The notes under the pieces are model-generated. The model was not told the origin of the DNA. It was given only the letters and a program-made list of their open reading frames with translations, and searched no databases. A program made the translations under genes and the position numbers. Positions 10,301 through 21,100 of a stretch of 64,000 bases of DNA are shown piece after piece. Each line of letters begins with the position of its first letter. The first letter of the stretch is position 1. The stretch is taken from the NCBI GenBank assembly GCA_030267565.1, contig BRXU01000008.1:372001-436000 (forward strand), read 5' to 3'. This DNA comes from Pleodorina starrii. Lineage: Eukaryota > Chlorophyta > Chlorophyceae > Chlamydomonadales > Volvocaceae.

Positions 10301-12235
10301 TGCTCCTCCACGCAATTGCTGCCGTCCGCATTATTCAATTTTATTCTGCTGGCTGCATCCACACACCTGCCGGGGCGCCCTCCACCTCCAGCTCTGCGAC
10401 CTGCAGGAGGTTGACGCTGGGATCCCGGTGGAAGTTTTGCATGGTGACGTAGCGGCCAAGTACCGGCGGGTCGAGGAGCACCGTGACCTCCTCGCCGGTC
10501 CGACTGGGGCCCGTCATCTGGTGCACCAGCTCGTTCATGAGGACCTGGCCGTGGGTAGCGGCGTCCAACGCCGCGCCGCCGACCCGTATCTCGGCCCACG
10601 CGACGCTATCGCCGCAGCACTTCTTGTTGTTCTTGTAAACGACCTTGGAGATCGTCATCAGCTCCCCAAGGTCTATGGACAACCAGGGCCGGGGGTCGTC
10701 AAAGCCGCTGACGAAGATGCTGGAGGAGTCGTTGCCATCGACTGCCCTTGCGGAACCAAAGCGGTTGACGTCCAGGCACGAGGAGTTGAACGTCGGCTTG
10801 CCAAGCGCGATGTTTGCTACTGATGTATGCAGACGGTAAAGGGAGCCAGGGCGTGCAGATAGATGTATTACGTCAAGACTCGCTGCTTACGGGTCGTCGT
10901 ACGAGGGTATGTACGGCGAGTATGGACATTACATTATCTAGCGTGGGCACGTGCGTGTATCATGCAAAGATAGAGCGGCAGAATCCGGGATGCATGAGAG
11001 GAGGCCGCGTCAGGCGGTGTCGGCCGATGAGACTTGTGAGCCAGTAACCGAACGAACGAACGGAATGTGGCTTGCATACGGCAGAGCGGATACAGTTTCT
11101 GCAATGCCAACACCCCTGCAACCGACCATATATACAAAAGCGCTGGATGTAGTCCTCGGCCTTCGAGTTTGACTGAGGGTTACTGAAATGTGTATAAGAT
11201 ACGCACCAGGGGCGGGCCGAAGTCCTCATACATGCACCCCTGACTCCCGAATTAATTAATTACAGTAGGAGCTGGATAACAGCTACATAGTGCGATCGAA
11301 GGTTTGTCCTGCTGCCCGGACTGGTCTATCTTGGGTTGAAGCACCCGAATGAGAGACCACGCATCGATCCATGCAACCCGCCAGTCAGTAATAAAAAACT
11401 GCACACTTTGCACAAAAAGTGTGGGGACGACGGGAGTGCACCTGATCTCCCGACACGTGCGGGCAACTGCTAGCTCAATGCTATTGCACGTCTCGGGAGA
11501 ACAGGCTTTTCCGAGACGTACAATAGGATTCAGCACAGATTGGACTAAATAATATCATCATAGTATGTACCAGTTACAGTTCACGATTTCACGCGATTGA
11601 CGGTAAATAAATACCTGTTGTTCATGGCGACGGAAAGCGTACTTAGCTGCGCCGAAGCGGTGTATTTAGAATATATTCTTGGAAATAAAGATCTCTAGAA
11701 ACAAAATGGCTAACATATCCGCTACGTAATAACGACGGGCGTGGGCCTATTCCAGCCGATCGCGGCAGGTCGCGGCGCGAGCGATCGCTAGCTAGTCGAC
11801 AAAAAATAGGTTCCCTGTCTGTGAACGCTTCTTTGTAACACTTCTAAACCCATATTCCCTTATCATTATTTCAATATAAATTTATGTACTGTCTTGCAAT
11901 ATCAGGTAAAGTGAATTCGAATCGACCGTTGCTTGGCTGTCCAACCGGCAGTCGATGTCTAACGAATCGACAGACGCATGATCCCTTTCCATCTATGCAA
12001 CTCTATAAAAATAAAACCCGTCTGAATTTGTGATTATGTTAATTTTTGAAGGGAATGGCAAAGTGGCTCGCCCAGGTTTCACAAATCAACCTTGCTGCAG
12101 CTAGCCGTGAGTAACATACGTACCTCCTTTAGCGTCCACGCTCCATGACATTAAAGTGAAGAAGTACGCGGCCAAAAGCAGCGCCGATAGCTGCTTCAAA
12201 TGCCGCGCTAGCAGCTGCGGTTGTCCGCTGGCCAT
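1368..12235 (-). CDS. Modular extracellular protein: F5/8C, PAN/Apple, lectin-like and Pro-rich modules
   Basis: Eight exons: 12235-12124, 10819-10367, 8754-8509, 8030-7140, 6353-6111, 5919-2776, 2247-2011, 1819-1368. They join to 5,778 nt (1,925 aa) with all introns in phase 1. Exon 1 encodes a signal peptide (core LSALLLAAYFFTLMSWSVDA). Modules by residue: 38-188 F5/8C-like (NIALGKP, AVDG, WLSIDLGE); 189-270 PAN/Apple-like (ACC-C-C-LYWDW-CRLKG); 271-567 beta-sandwich 'X' domain plus F5/8C; 568-648 PAN; 649-1696 X, then a ~740-residue SPPPP shaft, then F5/8C; 1697-1775 PAN; 1776-1925 X, then stop. The X domain (ADDTATVFVNGKQYG, LQPGDNLIVL) resembles galactose-binding-like sandwiches; that assignment is inference. 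The protein is probably secreted to the cell wall or surface, where F5/8C and PAN domains bind glycans or proteins. Each F5/8C exon also runs into a nearby stop if unspliced (10341, 2762), so shorter isoforms or separate tandem genes remain possible. An alternative in-frame ATG lies at 12262. Confidence 0.72.
1400..2400 (-). repeat. Duplicated PAN-intron-X segment, copy 1
   Basis: This ~1 kb segment is near-identical to 5500-6500, including the ~190-bp intron between the PAN and X exons (1820-2010 against 5920-6110), which differs at about one position by eye. Similarity starts abruptly near 1410 (5506 in the other copy) and fades near 2400 (6500). Copy 1 carries a two-residue deletion in the PAN exon and loses the proline-rich and discoidin parts. 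Its reading frame stops after a short unrelated tail at 1368. Confidence 0.85.
2776..3260 (-). repeat. F5/8C module, near-identical copy A
   Basis: This exon segment is about 95% identical by eye to 7140-7610. Both encode NIAFNKPVFA, AVDG, WLAIDLGDIFHIDRIVYYNR and DCCGNNT and end at the same phase-1 donor after GAPAG. Similarity stops at the exon end: the introns that follow differ. Confidence 0.8.
3330..5480 (-). repeat. (SPPPP)n proline-rich shaft, coding repeat
   Basis: Roughly 740 codons of SPPPPSPPPPSPSPPPP-type repeats, read on the minus strand inside exon 5919-2776. Occasional Lys, Asn, Arg and Thr break the array. This composition is characteristic of volvocine hydroxyproline-rich wall glycoproteins, where prolines are hydroxylated and O-glycosylated and form a polyproline-II rod. 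The rod would hold the X domain and the F5/8C domain apart. The opposite strand is open as a Gly-Leu frame purely because of the repeat. Confidence 0.9.
5500..6500 (-). repeat. Duplicated PAN-intron-X segment, copy 2
   Basis: Partner of 1400-2400. In this copy the X exon continues into the proline-rich shaft and a discoidin module, so it is the likely donor for the truncated terminal copy. The near-identical intron implies a recent duplication or gene conversion. Confidence 0.85.
7140..7610 (-). repeat. F5/8C module, near-identical copy B
   Basis: Partner of 2776-3260. It is preceded by a short poly-Pro linker and the X domain of exon 8030-7140. The third module (10819-10367) is clearly older, because it shares the pattern but few identical stretches. 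Confidence 0.8.
8886..8943 (+). repeat. Dispersed ~47-bp repeat, copy 1 (internally duplicated)
   Basis: Carries the block AAGGCTTATCCCGC followed by GCTCAGGAG and AGGCTTA at 8907-8942, preceded by GTAAGC and a partial extra copy of the GCTTATCCCGC core. It is shared with 10163-10208 and, inverted, with 43263-43309. It lies in the intron 8755-10366, just before the inverted-repeat element at 9043-10105. Confidence 0.7.
9043..10105. mobile_element. Intronic element with 22-bp perfect TIRs and dense GTCAT/ATGAC motifs
   Basis: Left end 9043-9064 and right end 10084-10105 are perfect 22-bp inverted repeats (ACTCGGGGAACGGCC..., ending in CAGTCAT). The interior carries dozens of GTCATG/CATGAC motifs in both orientations, often as palindromic GTCATGAC, plus a 55-bp tandem array at 9488-9690. 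No transposase frame or convincing target-site duplication was found. It sits in the intron between the first discoidin and first PAN exons of the modular gene. The best description is a non-autonomous, MITE-like or palindrome-rich element; the class is unknown. Confidence 0.6.
9488..9690. repeat. 55-bp tandem repeat, about 3.6 copies
   Basis: Units start at 9488, 9543, 9598 and 9653, each opening with GGTCATGTT, then ACGTACGGCAGTCATG, then GCACGCG and AATGAC. The last unit diverges. The array lies inside the element at 9043-10105. Confidence 0.85.
10163..10208 (+). repeat. Dispersed ~47-bp repeat, copy 2
   Basis: Contains TAGCAAAGGCTTATCC, ATGCTCAGGAGC and AGGCTTAC. It is the same sequence as 8886-8943 and as the inverse of 43263-43309. 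With copy 1 it brackets the inverted-repeat element. Confidence 0.7.
10820..12123 (-). other. Long first intron of the modular surface gene
   Basis: This 1.3-kb intron runs from the donor at 12123 (GTACGT) to the CAG acceptor at 10820. It is notably AT-rich at 11560-12080, unlike the GC-rich surroundings. No further phase-1 exon was found in it. Confidence 0.5.
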
Positions 12236-14018
12236 TACGGCTCTACCTCGGAGCAGCGACATCGATCCACGGCCGCGCGCGCTCGTCCGCCAAGCAACTG
12301 AGTGAATTGCCGACAACGAGCAGTTGCGTTTCAAATTAGTACTAGGCATGATGGTTTGTTCAATAAAAAAAATATATGCTTACTTGATTGCCGGTGGGCT
12401 GCTGGCCTGAGGGATAACTCCGGGAACATTTACTTCAGGTACGCATCTATCTTAAATGTTCGTTTGTCGATGCATCGAAGTCTGCAACATGAAGCACGTG
12501 CCTACGAAGTATGTTAATATTTAAACAGTCACGTCCTTGCATTTATATGCCCGCATGCATCCTCATTCGTACGCCCAGCCAGGACTGAACCAGGTCCGCA
12601 GAACTCCCAGGAAGTCAGGATTGCGAAATGCCGTATACTGCCTGTTACGTGTTTTAATAATAATAAGCAGTATTCCAACGGACCTTGAGACCGAGCGACG
12701 TTGCCGTGTCGTGCGCGCGCTCTCATACTTCCCTTCACGTTTCGGCCCGGAAGTTACGTAACATACGGCTGTGAGTCATACCATACTCTCGACTTGTAAT
12801 GTGTTTATTTGCTGGCAAAGAAAACAGTCACTAACCAATTTCCCCGAGCCCCGGGCTATACCGGGTTATCTCTACCTATCGAAGGATAGGCGTATCCAAA
12901 CCCTTGGGGGGTCAGCAGGGAGCACCACCGACAAGAACTCCCTGCTAGTAACCCCTCATCCAGCCTCCTGGCTGGGCTCGCGTACGGGGCGGGGGCTGGC
13001 GAGGTTGCCCGCTTTCGAAGCCATTGGCTAGGGCCGCAGGAAGGAAACCCACATAGAGATGTAAGGGTAAAATCGTTCGTTCCGTGAAGTCGGGGTAATT
13101 GTCGCGGGTAATTGATTTCTTATGCGCGACGAGCGACACCCCGATCCAGTAACCTTGCACTTGCCTACTGGTTTATTTTTTTGGGCGGGGCCCCAGCGCG
13201 AAGCGCCCAGGGGGGCCCCGCCCTGTAGGATTGCCCATGTCCGTGCGTCTGATGTCTGATGTCTAAAGTCTCAAGTAAAAGGGCAAGTGTAAGATCTCAG
13301 CCAACGGAAATACTGCATAAGTAAAAGCTTACATTCCTTATTGCATGGCATCTTTATTATAGGAACCCAACATCGCACGAGTCAAAACCAGTTTGGCAGT
13401 CTCCATGGACCGAGGCCGAGGTCAAACCAACGCCTCTCGGCCTATAATTAATTCCAGAATATTCATCGTTCCTCAAAGTGGATTTCTGACATGACGGCGT
13501 GAAATGAATCTTCGTTTCGGCAACCAGCTATGTTTGCATTGCGAACATTCTTCCCGCGACCACACCACAGCTCTGCTACCCGGTCCGACCGACTTGACGC
13601 ACATTTCCATTACAAAGGTTGCAAGGATCAAACCATGAGGGGCAAACTGCTGGTTGTTGGACGCCAAGCCGCAAATGCACGCATGATGCAGCGGTCTTCT
13701 GCGGGCCGCCCAACAAGTCCAGTCGGCAACCTAGGGGATGGACTTCTACATTCCCTGTCCTAATGTTAAAGCAGTCAAGCCTCCTCTACGGCGAATACCT
13801 CAGTAGCGAAGCCTGTGCACTCTCGTCGGCAACTGCACGTCGTCGCAACCCTCGCAAACAGTTCCGCTGTCCTTCTATTGGCAAGTCAGCCTGCGTGATG
13901 TGTAAATGATACACTCCATGTCTACTGTCAAGTAACTTCAGCCAATGCGCTGGCCGGAAGAGTTGCACAGTGCCGAGACGGCGCGCGATGCTAAACATGG
14001 GTCGGATTGCTGAAGCCG

Positions 14019-14095
14019 CAGGCATTTCAGATATAAAGCTCTGGCTGCCTATCAGCAGGAATGTCGACACTCTCACACTTCACGCCCTCGCCGCT
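14019..14095. repeat. 77-bp direct repeat, copy 1
   Basis: Nearly identical to 14201-14277; both run from GCAGGCATTTC through CTCTGGCTG and AATGTCGACACTCTCACAC to CTCGCCGC. The copies are 182 bp apart. No coding role was seen. Confidence 0.8.
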
Positions 14096-14200
14096 CGCTT
14101 TGGAAATGCCGTATTTCGATCGATGCGCACATGCGCTCATGCACCCGACGGGATGACGCGCTTCGCGCGGCGCCGGCAGGCCTTGCTAACGACTCGGCTA

Positions 14201-14277
14201 GCAGGCATTTCGGGAAAAAGCTCTGGCTGTCTATCAGCAGGAATGTCGACACTCTCACACTTCACGCCCTCGCCGCC
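14201..14277. repeat. 77-bp direct repeat, copy 2
   Basis: Partner of 14019-14095, with a few substitutions around GGGAAAAAGC. Confidence 0.8.
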
Positions 14278-14547
14278 CTAGCACTCAACTTAACCCGCAC
14301 GGATTTAGTGGGGCCCCGCCCTGTTTCCGGCTTCAAGGAAGCCGACACCAACCCCTTGTTGTGCACGACTCTGAGGGTTAACTCTGGCAGCACGCACGAT
14401 TTGAAAGAGGTCGAGGTCATGAACAGCGAGGTCGAGGTCGGTCGGGATAGCGGCCCAGAAGAAGATATTACGGGGCCTCGTGTGACGGCCCCGGCGGCCT
14501 AATCGAGCCTACAACTGCATGAGACCTATGACTTCATAGGTCCGGCA

Positions 14548-14674
14548 GCACGCAACAGGGAGATGACGCAGCCGTCATCGCCTTACCGACATTCGTGCGT
14601 GCGTAGCTGCTGCACGCAACAGGGGGATGACGCAGCCGTCATCGCCTTACCGACATTCGTGCGTGCGTAGCTGC
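14548..14674. repeat. 64-bp tandem duplication
   Basis: Two adjacent units start at 14548 and 14612. They read GCACGCAACAGGG, GATGACGCAGCCGTCATCG, CCTTACCGACATTCGTGCG and are nearly identical. Each contains a short palindrome (GATGACGC...GTCATC). ACGT-rich simple sequence follows to 14710. Confidence 0.85.
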
Positions 14675-16143
14675 GTACGTACGTACGTGCGTACATCCGT
14701 ACGTACGTACTGCTTCACCTGCTGCTGCTTGCAAACTTACCAGTGAACTGCGGTAACCCGGCGGCGCCACTCATGCGTAGGTATGCACGGCGCGCTTACA
14801 CACATCGATTGCGGAGGCCCTTTCAGTTTCTTCCTGCGCTCCACTCGCCGACGAGATGCACATACCGGTACGAGATGCAGGCCGGCGAAGCAACTAACCA
14901 ACCACCCATGCACCGCACGAACACACACCCATCCACGCAACCGACCCCCACCTGCACGGGCAGCGAACCCGGACTTACACACCAAATCTACACAGGGGCA
15001 CACCCACCCGCAGTCCTCCGCCGCTTCCGTGCGTCCTGCGCCGATCACGGGGAGCTTAACGGGCCGCTCCGGGCGACGTGCGTGTACGTAAGGCTGCACA
15101 CACATACAGATGGAAGCTGGGTGAGCGTGCAGAAGTGATTGAGGAATAGGACCTTATCCACATGCAACCTATCCGTGCCACCACGCACCAGCAGGCCAAC
15201 AACTTGCTTGCAGGAAAGTACCATAGCTTGCTAGCAGCCGTCAGACCGTGCGGCGCCGGTGGATGGGCTACATACAAATTTACACATCTTGGCCCGTCCA
15301 GGACGCGGGCGCAGCAGCTCGCAGCGGTGCAGCCAACAGGGCCCGCACCTTGCCTGTCGCAAGCCCTAGACGCATAGCGAGCGTGCACGCTTTTGTGGGT
15401 GCGCGCGTATCGCATGAATGCACAAGCAAGCAAGGGAACATGGCAGATGTGCGCGCGTCCGTCCATCGAGACAGGGGAAAATTGTGCAAACCTTCCGAGT
15501 GTTCGAGAGTGCAGCCTGATGCCGGCATACCTCAAAACACGCCGAGCAAGCAACTACTGCAACCTGAGGGAGCAGTGTGTGCATAAAAGTAGCAGCACCA
15601 ACCATTCCGGCTCACGCGCTTCGTTGGTGACACCGTCGATGGCGGTAGGTGCCGGGCGCGGCAGGCATGCACACGTACGTATGTACGCAGGCGCGCGCGC
15701 CGCCCGCGCACAGCAGTGTACGTGTGCGGGGCCAAGCAGGCAGAGCGGAGGGGCGGAGGGGCGGCGCTCAGTGCCACCACGCAACCAATCGGGGACGCGC
15801 GCAGTGCCATACGACGAGACGCCATCCAGCCGCAGCATCAGCAGCGACAAGCAGCATGGCAGCACAGCGCACAGAGCGGCACATACGGTACGTACACGCA
15901 CGGATGTCTACCAGCTTAGCCTCTTCCGCACCCTAGGCACGTCCTCTCCAAGGAATGCAGCGCACATACAGTTTGCCGTATTCTGGTAGATAGCCGACAC
16001 CTTGCAGCACCCTCCATAAAAAAATGCGATTCGGGGTTTCACATGCAGCCCGCCTTCCCACCAACCCAACCCAGCAGTAGATTCAGTATACGTCGATGTC
16101 CTCAGCATGCATTGTGTACAGCAAAGACAGCAGCAGTTCACAG

Positions 16144-16177
16144 CATCCATCCATCCATCCATCCATCCATCCATCCA
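16144..16177. repeat. (CATC)n microsatellite
   Basis: About eight perfect tetranucleotide copies in non-coding sequence. Confidence 0.9.
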
Positions 16178-18183
16178 GGGTCACCCACCCACCCAACTAC
16201 AGGTAGCTCAATGTCCTCACTCGCCCACTCGTCGGTCGTCGTCCGCAACTGCCCGATCCGTCAATGCACGCCCTCTCAGCAGCCGACCAACGACCCGAGC
16301 GAGCGAGCGCATCCCCCCCTCTGCAGCACCACCAGCAACAGCATTTTATGCACTTTGGCGCTCTCTAACGTTCCTCTTCGAGTGGCCTCGCCGGCCGACA
16401 GCGATGCACACCGACCGCATCGGCAGGCCCGATGCGTAGATGTTTCCAATTTTTCATTTCACACAACTGCCGCCGCGATGCCGTACTGCAAAACACTCGC
16501 TCTCGTGGCTGCCTCAGCGAACAAACGTATCCGAGGATTACCCGCCTGTCGACGAGTCGAGTCGGTCCTGCCATGTGCGCGCCGCCGGTCACGCGTTTGC
16601 TTGCTCACACATGCCAACATGGCACTCCGCACATACAAGCAACTGCGCGCGCAACGACGACCCAGACCATCCAGGAGAGCAGGAGCCCACACCCAATGAC
16701 TCGTATGGCCCCCTATCCCGGTGGGAGCAATCGGGATCCAGACGGACACCGAATAATAAGCAAGGCCACCAACGACCCCCCCGTAACCTACCGCGCACAA
16801 ATCCATCCCTCATTTTTAATGGCCAGGTAGGCCGGAGCTAGCGTCCCAATCGCCGCCGCCCCCTAGCTAGCCACATACACCAATACTCACAGGCCCGGCA
16901 TCGGCGGCAGCTCTGCCGCAGCAACAAGCAAAGGCTTAACGGCAATGTCCGCGACGGCAAAGCTCCCAATCAGGATGTCCGCTCATCAGTCCACACAGTG
17001 GCGGGCACAAATAGGAGAAACCCCATCCACACATCCACCCCGGCCAAGCGGCCCCCCCCCAGGGAGTAGCGCTACCTGCACCACCAGGCCACCCACAACA
17101 CCCAGAAGCATCATCCCTTCCTCGTTTCGCAATTTTCATCCCCCTACCTGCTTCTGTACAGGAGTGCAACTCAATAGCGGCCTGACCGCCTGCCCGTGTG
17201 CACGGTCAGTCACAACGTATTTATGCATCCGAGCAAAACAGGCATCCGCCCAACGTTTGGCCGTCTAACCAAACCAACCCAACCCAACCCAGGCGCATGT
17301 GGTGAATAAATCAATCAACCAACTATTTTGCTTGCCCTGCTTGTCAGCTTTCATGCACGCAGACCGCCAAGCAGTCCCCATTACTTCCAGAAAAGAACAA
17401 CGAACGTTTCACCGCCGACGCCGCAATATGTGCTGGGTGCTGCCTCCGCCGTCCTGTGATGCACCGCTACAGTCCCACCCACCCTAATCCCCGCCCCTCA
17501 CCGCACGCAGCCCCCGTGCTGTGCGGCATCCCACTGGTTGCGCGCTATGTTGTCGCTTTCCCGCCTCGTCCCGTGGAGAAGAGTGCTTTGGCCGTGTGCG
17601 CGTTGCGTGGGGCCGGAAAGGGAGCGTCCCCTTCCCGGGGGGCTACAGCAGCGCCGACCTCTGGCACATACAGCGTCAGACGCGAAAAACAACACGCCTA
17701 TGTACGGCACGAAACACCCGCCGCACGACGTGCATGCATCCCGAAGCACGGGCTCTCGCTCCAATCTATCATTTCACACTGACGTGCAGCCGCCGAGCCA
17801 TGCAGCAGCCGCAGTCGTCGCGGCAGTAATTGTGGTCACGCATGCGCACAGCCGTCGCTCGCCAGCAGTGGAGCTGGTCGAGGTCACGCACGCGACGGCT
17901 CCCATCCAGTGCGTGACAGTCAAGTGATGACGGTGGTGGGGCCGAGGGGGAGGTGGGTGATGGACGACCCTACCTTCCGGCGCCCCCAGACATACAGTCG
18001 GCAATCCAACCGGTCAGTTGGTCGTACGGTACAGCACCATCTACGCATGCACCAAATGGGCGCAGCCAGCGGCCTGCCTTGCAAACGTAACCCTTACTAC
18101 TTGGGCTATGCCCACGCCGATGTGAGTTGCCCGCCTCTTGTGCCATACACACCAGCGAGCGGTTGCTAGGTAGACGGTTGCTG

Positions 18184-21100
18184 TTACTGCGGTTGCTGCT
18201 CGACGAGTGTTAAAAGAGGTGCACTCACCAGCGACCCCGAGATGGCCTCATCAGGCAACATGTCGCCACCCCCCTGGTTCCGGGCGTCTGCAGCAGTCAT
18301 AGCGGTGTCGCTGCTGGCGGCGGCGCCACCACCGCTGCAGGTCGCAGCAGGCCCCGCCACTGCCGCTGAGGTCAGAGGAGGCGGGTGATGTGGTTGGGGC
18401 AAGGCTGCGGCGGCGAGAAGGGGGTATGCTGGATCCGCCGCCGCCGCCGCCGCCGTCAGCCTGCAGGGGCCCACGCTTCCCTCATCCGCAGATACAAGGC
18501 AGCAAGGAGCAGCGGAGGCGTCTGCGCCGGCGGCGGTCGGAGGTGTCGGTTCCTGGCTGGGCGGCGGCGCCACACGGCCCTGGTCGCTCGCGCTCGTGTC
18601 GCCCGCCGAGGCGTCTGCAGCGGCAGCGACGGCGCCCGACGGCAGCTGCCCCCCCCCCACGACAGCCTGCTGGGCCGGACCTGGGGTCACCCCGCCCGGA
18701 TGCTGCTGCTGCTGCTGTTGATGTTGTTGCTGCGGATGGGGGCGGTCGCAGTCTCCGTCTGCAGTGCCGCCCTCCGACGCGACGCTTGCGCGGTTGTTGG
18801 GAGGGGAGTTGTTGACTGAGCGGATCGCCTCACCCGCCAGGGCCTGCAGGCGCTTGTACACCTCCTCGAATGTCGGCCTGCGTGCGTGTGTGCGTGCGTG
18901 CGTGCGTGCATGGTTACAGCAACGATCCTTCATTCGTGGCACCAGGTCGACGAATGAACGACGCGCGAGGGACAGCAGGTGTGTGTGGACAATCCAGTCG
19001 CTTCCGCACCCGCTCACACTGTTATTTCCGAACCCTCCTCCCATCAATTTTGATGGCGTAGCTGTTGCAAAGTGGAACGTTACATTCAAGGGGCCAGGGA
19101 AGCAACGCGAGCGCCGCTGGCTAGGTGCTTAGGCCAGGGGCAGGGCAGGGCAAAAGCGCGCGGTGGGTGGCAGGGCATGGTGACAATCCGACCAGCCATA
19201 GCATGCAGCACGCAAGCAAGCAAGTCTTACAATAGTGTGCAAACGAACACAAAAACACATCAGGTGCTCGTGCTCCCCTACCTGGCAGCTGGCTCAGACG
19301 CCCAGCAGGCCTTGGCGAGGCCCCGGTAGGCCGCCGGACATTGCGACGGCAGCAGCGGCCGGCCACCCGCGTTGGCCACATGATATGCAAGCATGGGTTG
19401 AGGTACGTCCCAGTACGCCTGCTGGCCGGTGTATAGCTCGTACACTGCGACAAAGTACGGCACGCAGTCGCACACGCACTTAGGGGCCGAGGGTGTGTGA
19501 GGGCGGAGACCACAGACGGCCTCGCAGAACGCATGAGCGCGCAGTCAGGTCAGGTCATGGCGCCAGCAGGGCGGGCAAAGACGTCCGGGTCTTTCCTACG
19601 ATGACGCACACGCACACCGTGCCGCGTGGGTGGCTGGGTGCTCATCGCGCAGCCCAGACAATACTTTAGGGTTTCGTGCCTCCTAAAGAGAATATGGCAC
19701 ACCTCAACGCACACAGCGTCGATCAACTGGAATATCCTTCATCTGCTCTGCGCAGCGGGCTAGGCCATCCCGCTCAGGGTTCTGGTCCTCGCTCGAGTTC
19801 GCGCTGACCGATCGATCGACTGTGAGAACGCGGTGGGCTAACGCCTGGGCCCGGGGACCGAAGGTTAAGGAAGCGTGGTACTGCGTGGAACGCGGTTGTG
19901 GCCTAACCGGGTTCGGATCACAACCCAGCCCCACATTCCTGTCAACAGAAGATAGGTTCCCCCACTTCAGTGGTACGGCTGCGGACGACCTGAAATAAAC
20001 TGCCATGCGCGGTGGTGCAAGGCTCCCAAAATGACGATTTCCTTTCGCGCGATAGATAGCAGCTGCCCGGCACTGCCCGGCATTGCCTACACGTGCATAC
20101 GGCGGTACAGAGCAAGGCAGGCTGGGCGGGCGAGGGACGCGGTTGGCGTCACGCCGGCACGCAATGGAACGGCCCAGCATACACAGCTGGCTCGCTGAGG
20201 TTGCCGCGCGGTTGCACTCACGCAGAATGCCGAAGCTGTAGACATCGCTGGATTTGGAGACGCGGCCCTGGACCAGCACCTCTGCAGATGGATAGGCGGC
20301 AGAAAGGTGGACTTGTGGGTGGCAGGAAAGAGAAGCCGGAGCAGAAGCATATCAGGCAGCGGGAGATGCCCACCTCCTAACACTAGCCATGTCGTTCTCA
20401 GCCCGTACGTACACTACTTAGCACAGCCCTTTTCTCAAGCAAGCACTGCAACGAACTCCCACATAGGCGAAGGGCAGCAGGCGCCAATGTGCCTCTGTCT
20501 GTATCCCTCAGCCAATGCCGAACAGCGTACACCCCTCGCACGCCCGCTCACTTCCTTTCGTTCAACCACCCACTCCAGCCCCTAGTGTCAACATTAGCGG
20601 TACCCCCGACATGCCCACCCAGCAGCCGGCCACCCACCAGGCGCCATGTGCGTGATGGAGCCCTGCGAACCAATGAAACCAAGGTGGGCAAGGCGGGCGC
20701 AATGAGCAACGGGACGTTCCAATGTGGGGGAGCAAAACGTCACCGACAGCCAGCAGCAGCACCAGCACCAGCAGCAGGGAGGGAGGGAGGGAGGGAGGGA
20801 GGGTGCTGCAAAAGCGTGGAGGAGTGGGAACGCGCGGCGGCACACGTACGGCACAGTACGGCACCCACCAGCTGCCCCTTCGTCATGTGCGTGGCCTCGG
20901 GTTCCTCCAGTCGGAAGGACAGTCCGAAGTCCGCCACCTTGGCCTGCAGCTTCCCGCTGCCGGGCTGCTGCTTCAGCAACACGTTGGCCGCCTTGAGGTC
21001 TGCGGACGGAAAACGTACAAGGTCGCGACAGGCCTCGAACTCGCTCGTTCACACAAACACACACACACACACATACGAAACATACACATGTACGTGTATG

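Larger units (their letters stand above)
12236..18183. other. Intergenic region with repeats, no supported gene
   Basis: It lies between the 5' end of the modular gene and the 3' end of the kinase gene. It holds a GC-rich hairpin near 13180-13228 (GGGCGGGGCCCC arms; the GGGGCCCCGCCCTGT arm recurs at 14311-14325), direct repeats at 14019-14095 and 14201-14277, a 64-bp tandem duplication at 14548-14674 and CATC repeats at 16144-16177. A frame ending at 14502 (acidic; EVEVMNSEVEVGRD) looks mildly protein-like, but no gene could be built around it. Confidence 0.5.

Noticed and set aside
1368..10682. Four separate tandem genes instead of one
   Set aside because: Only the first exon (12235-12124) has a signal peptide. 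The other units lack a start of their own, and phase-1 junctions connect them all. Kept as an alternative, not as the main model.
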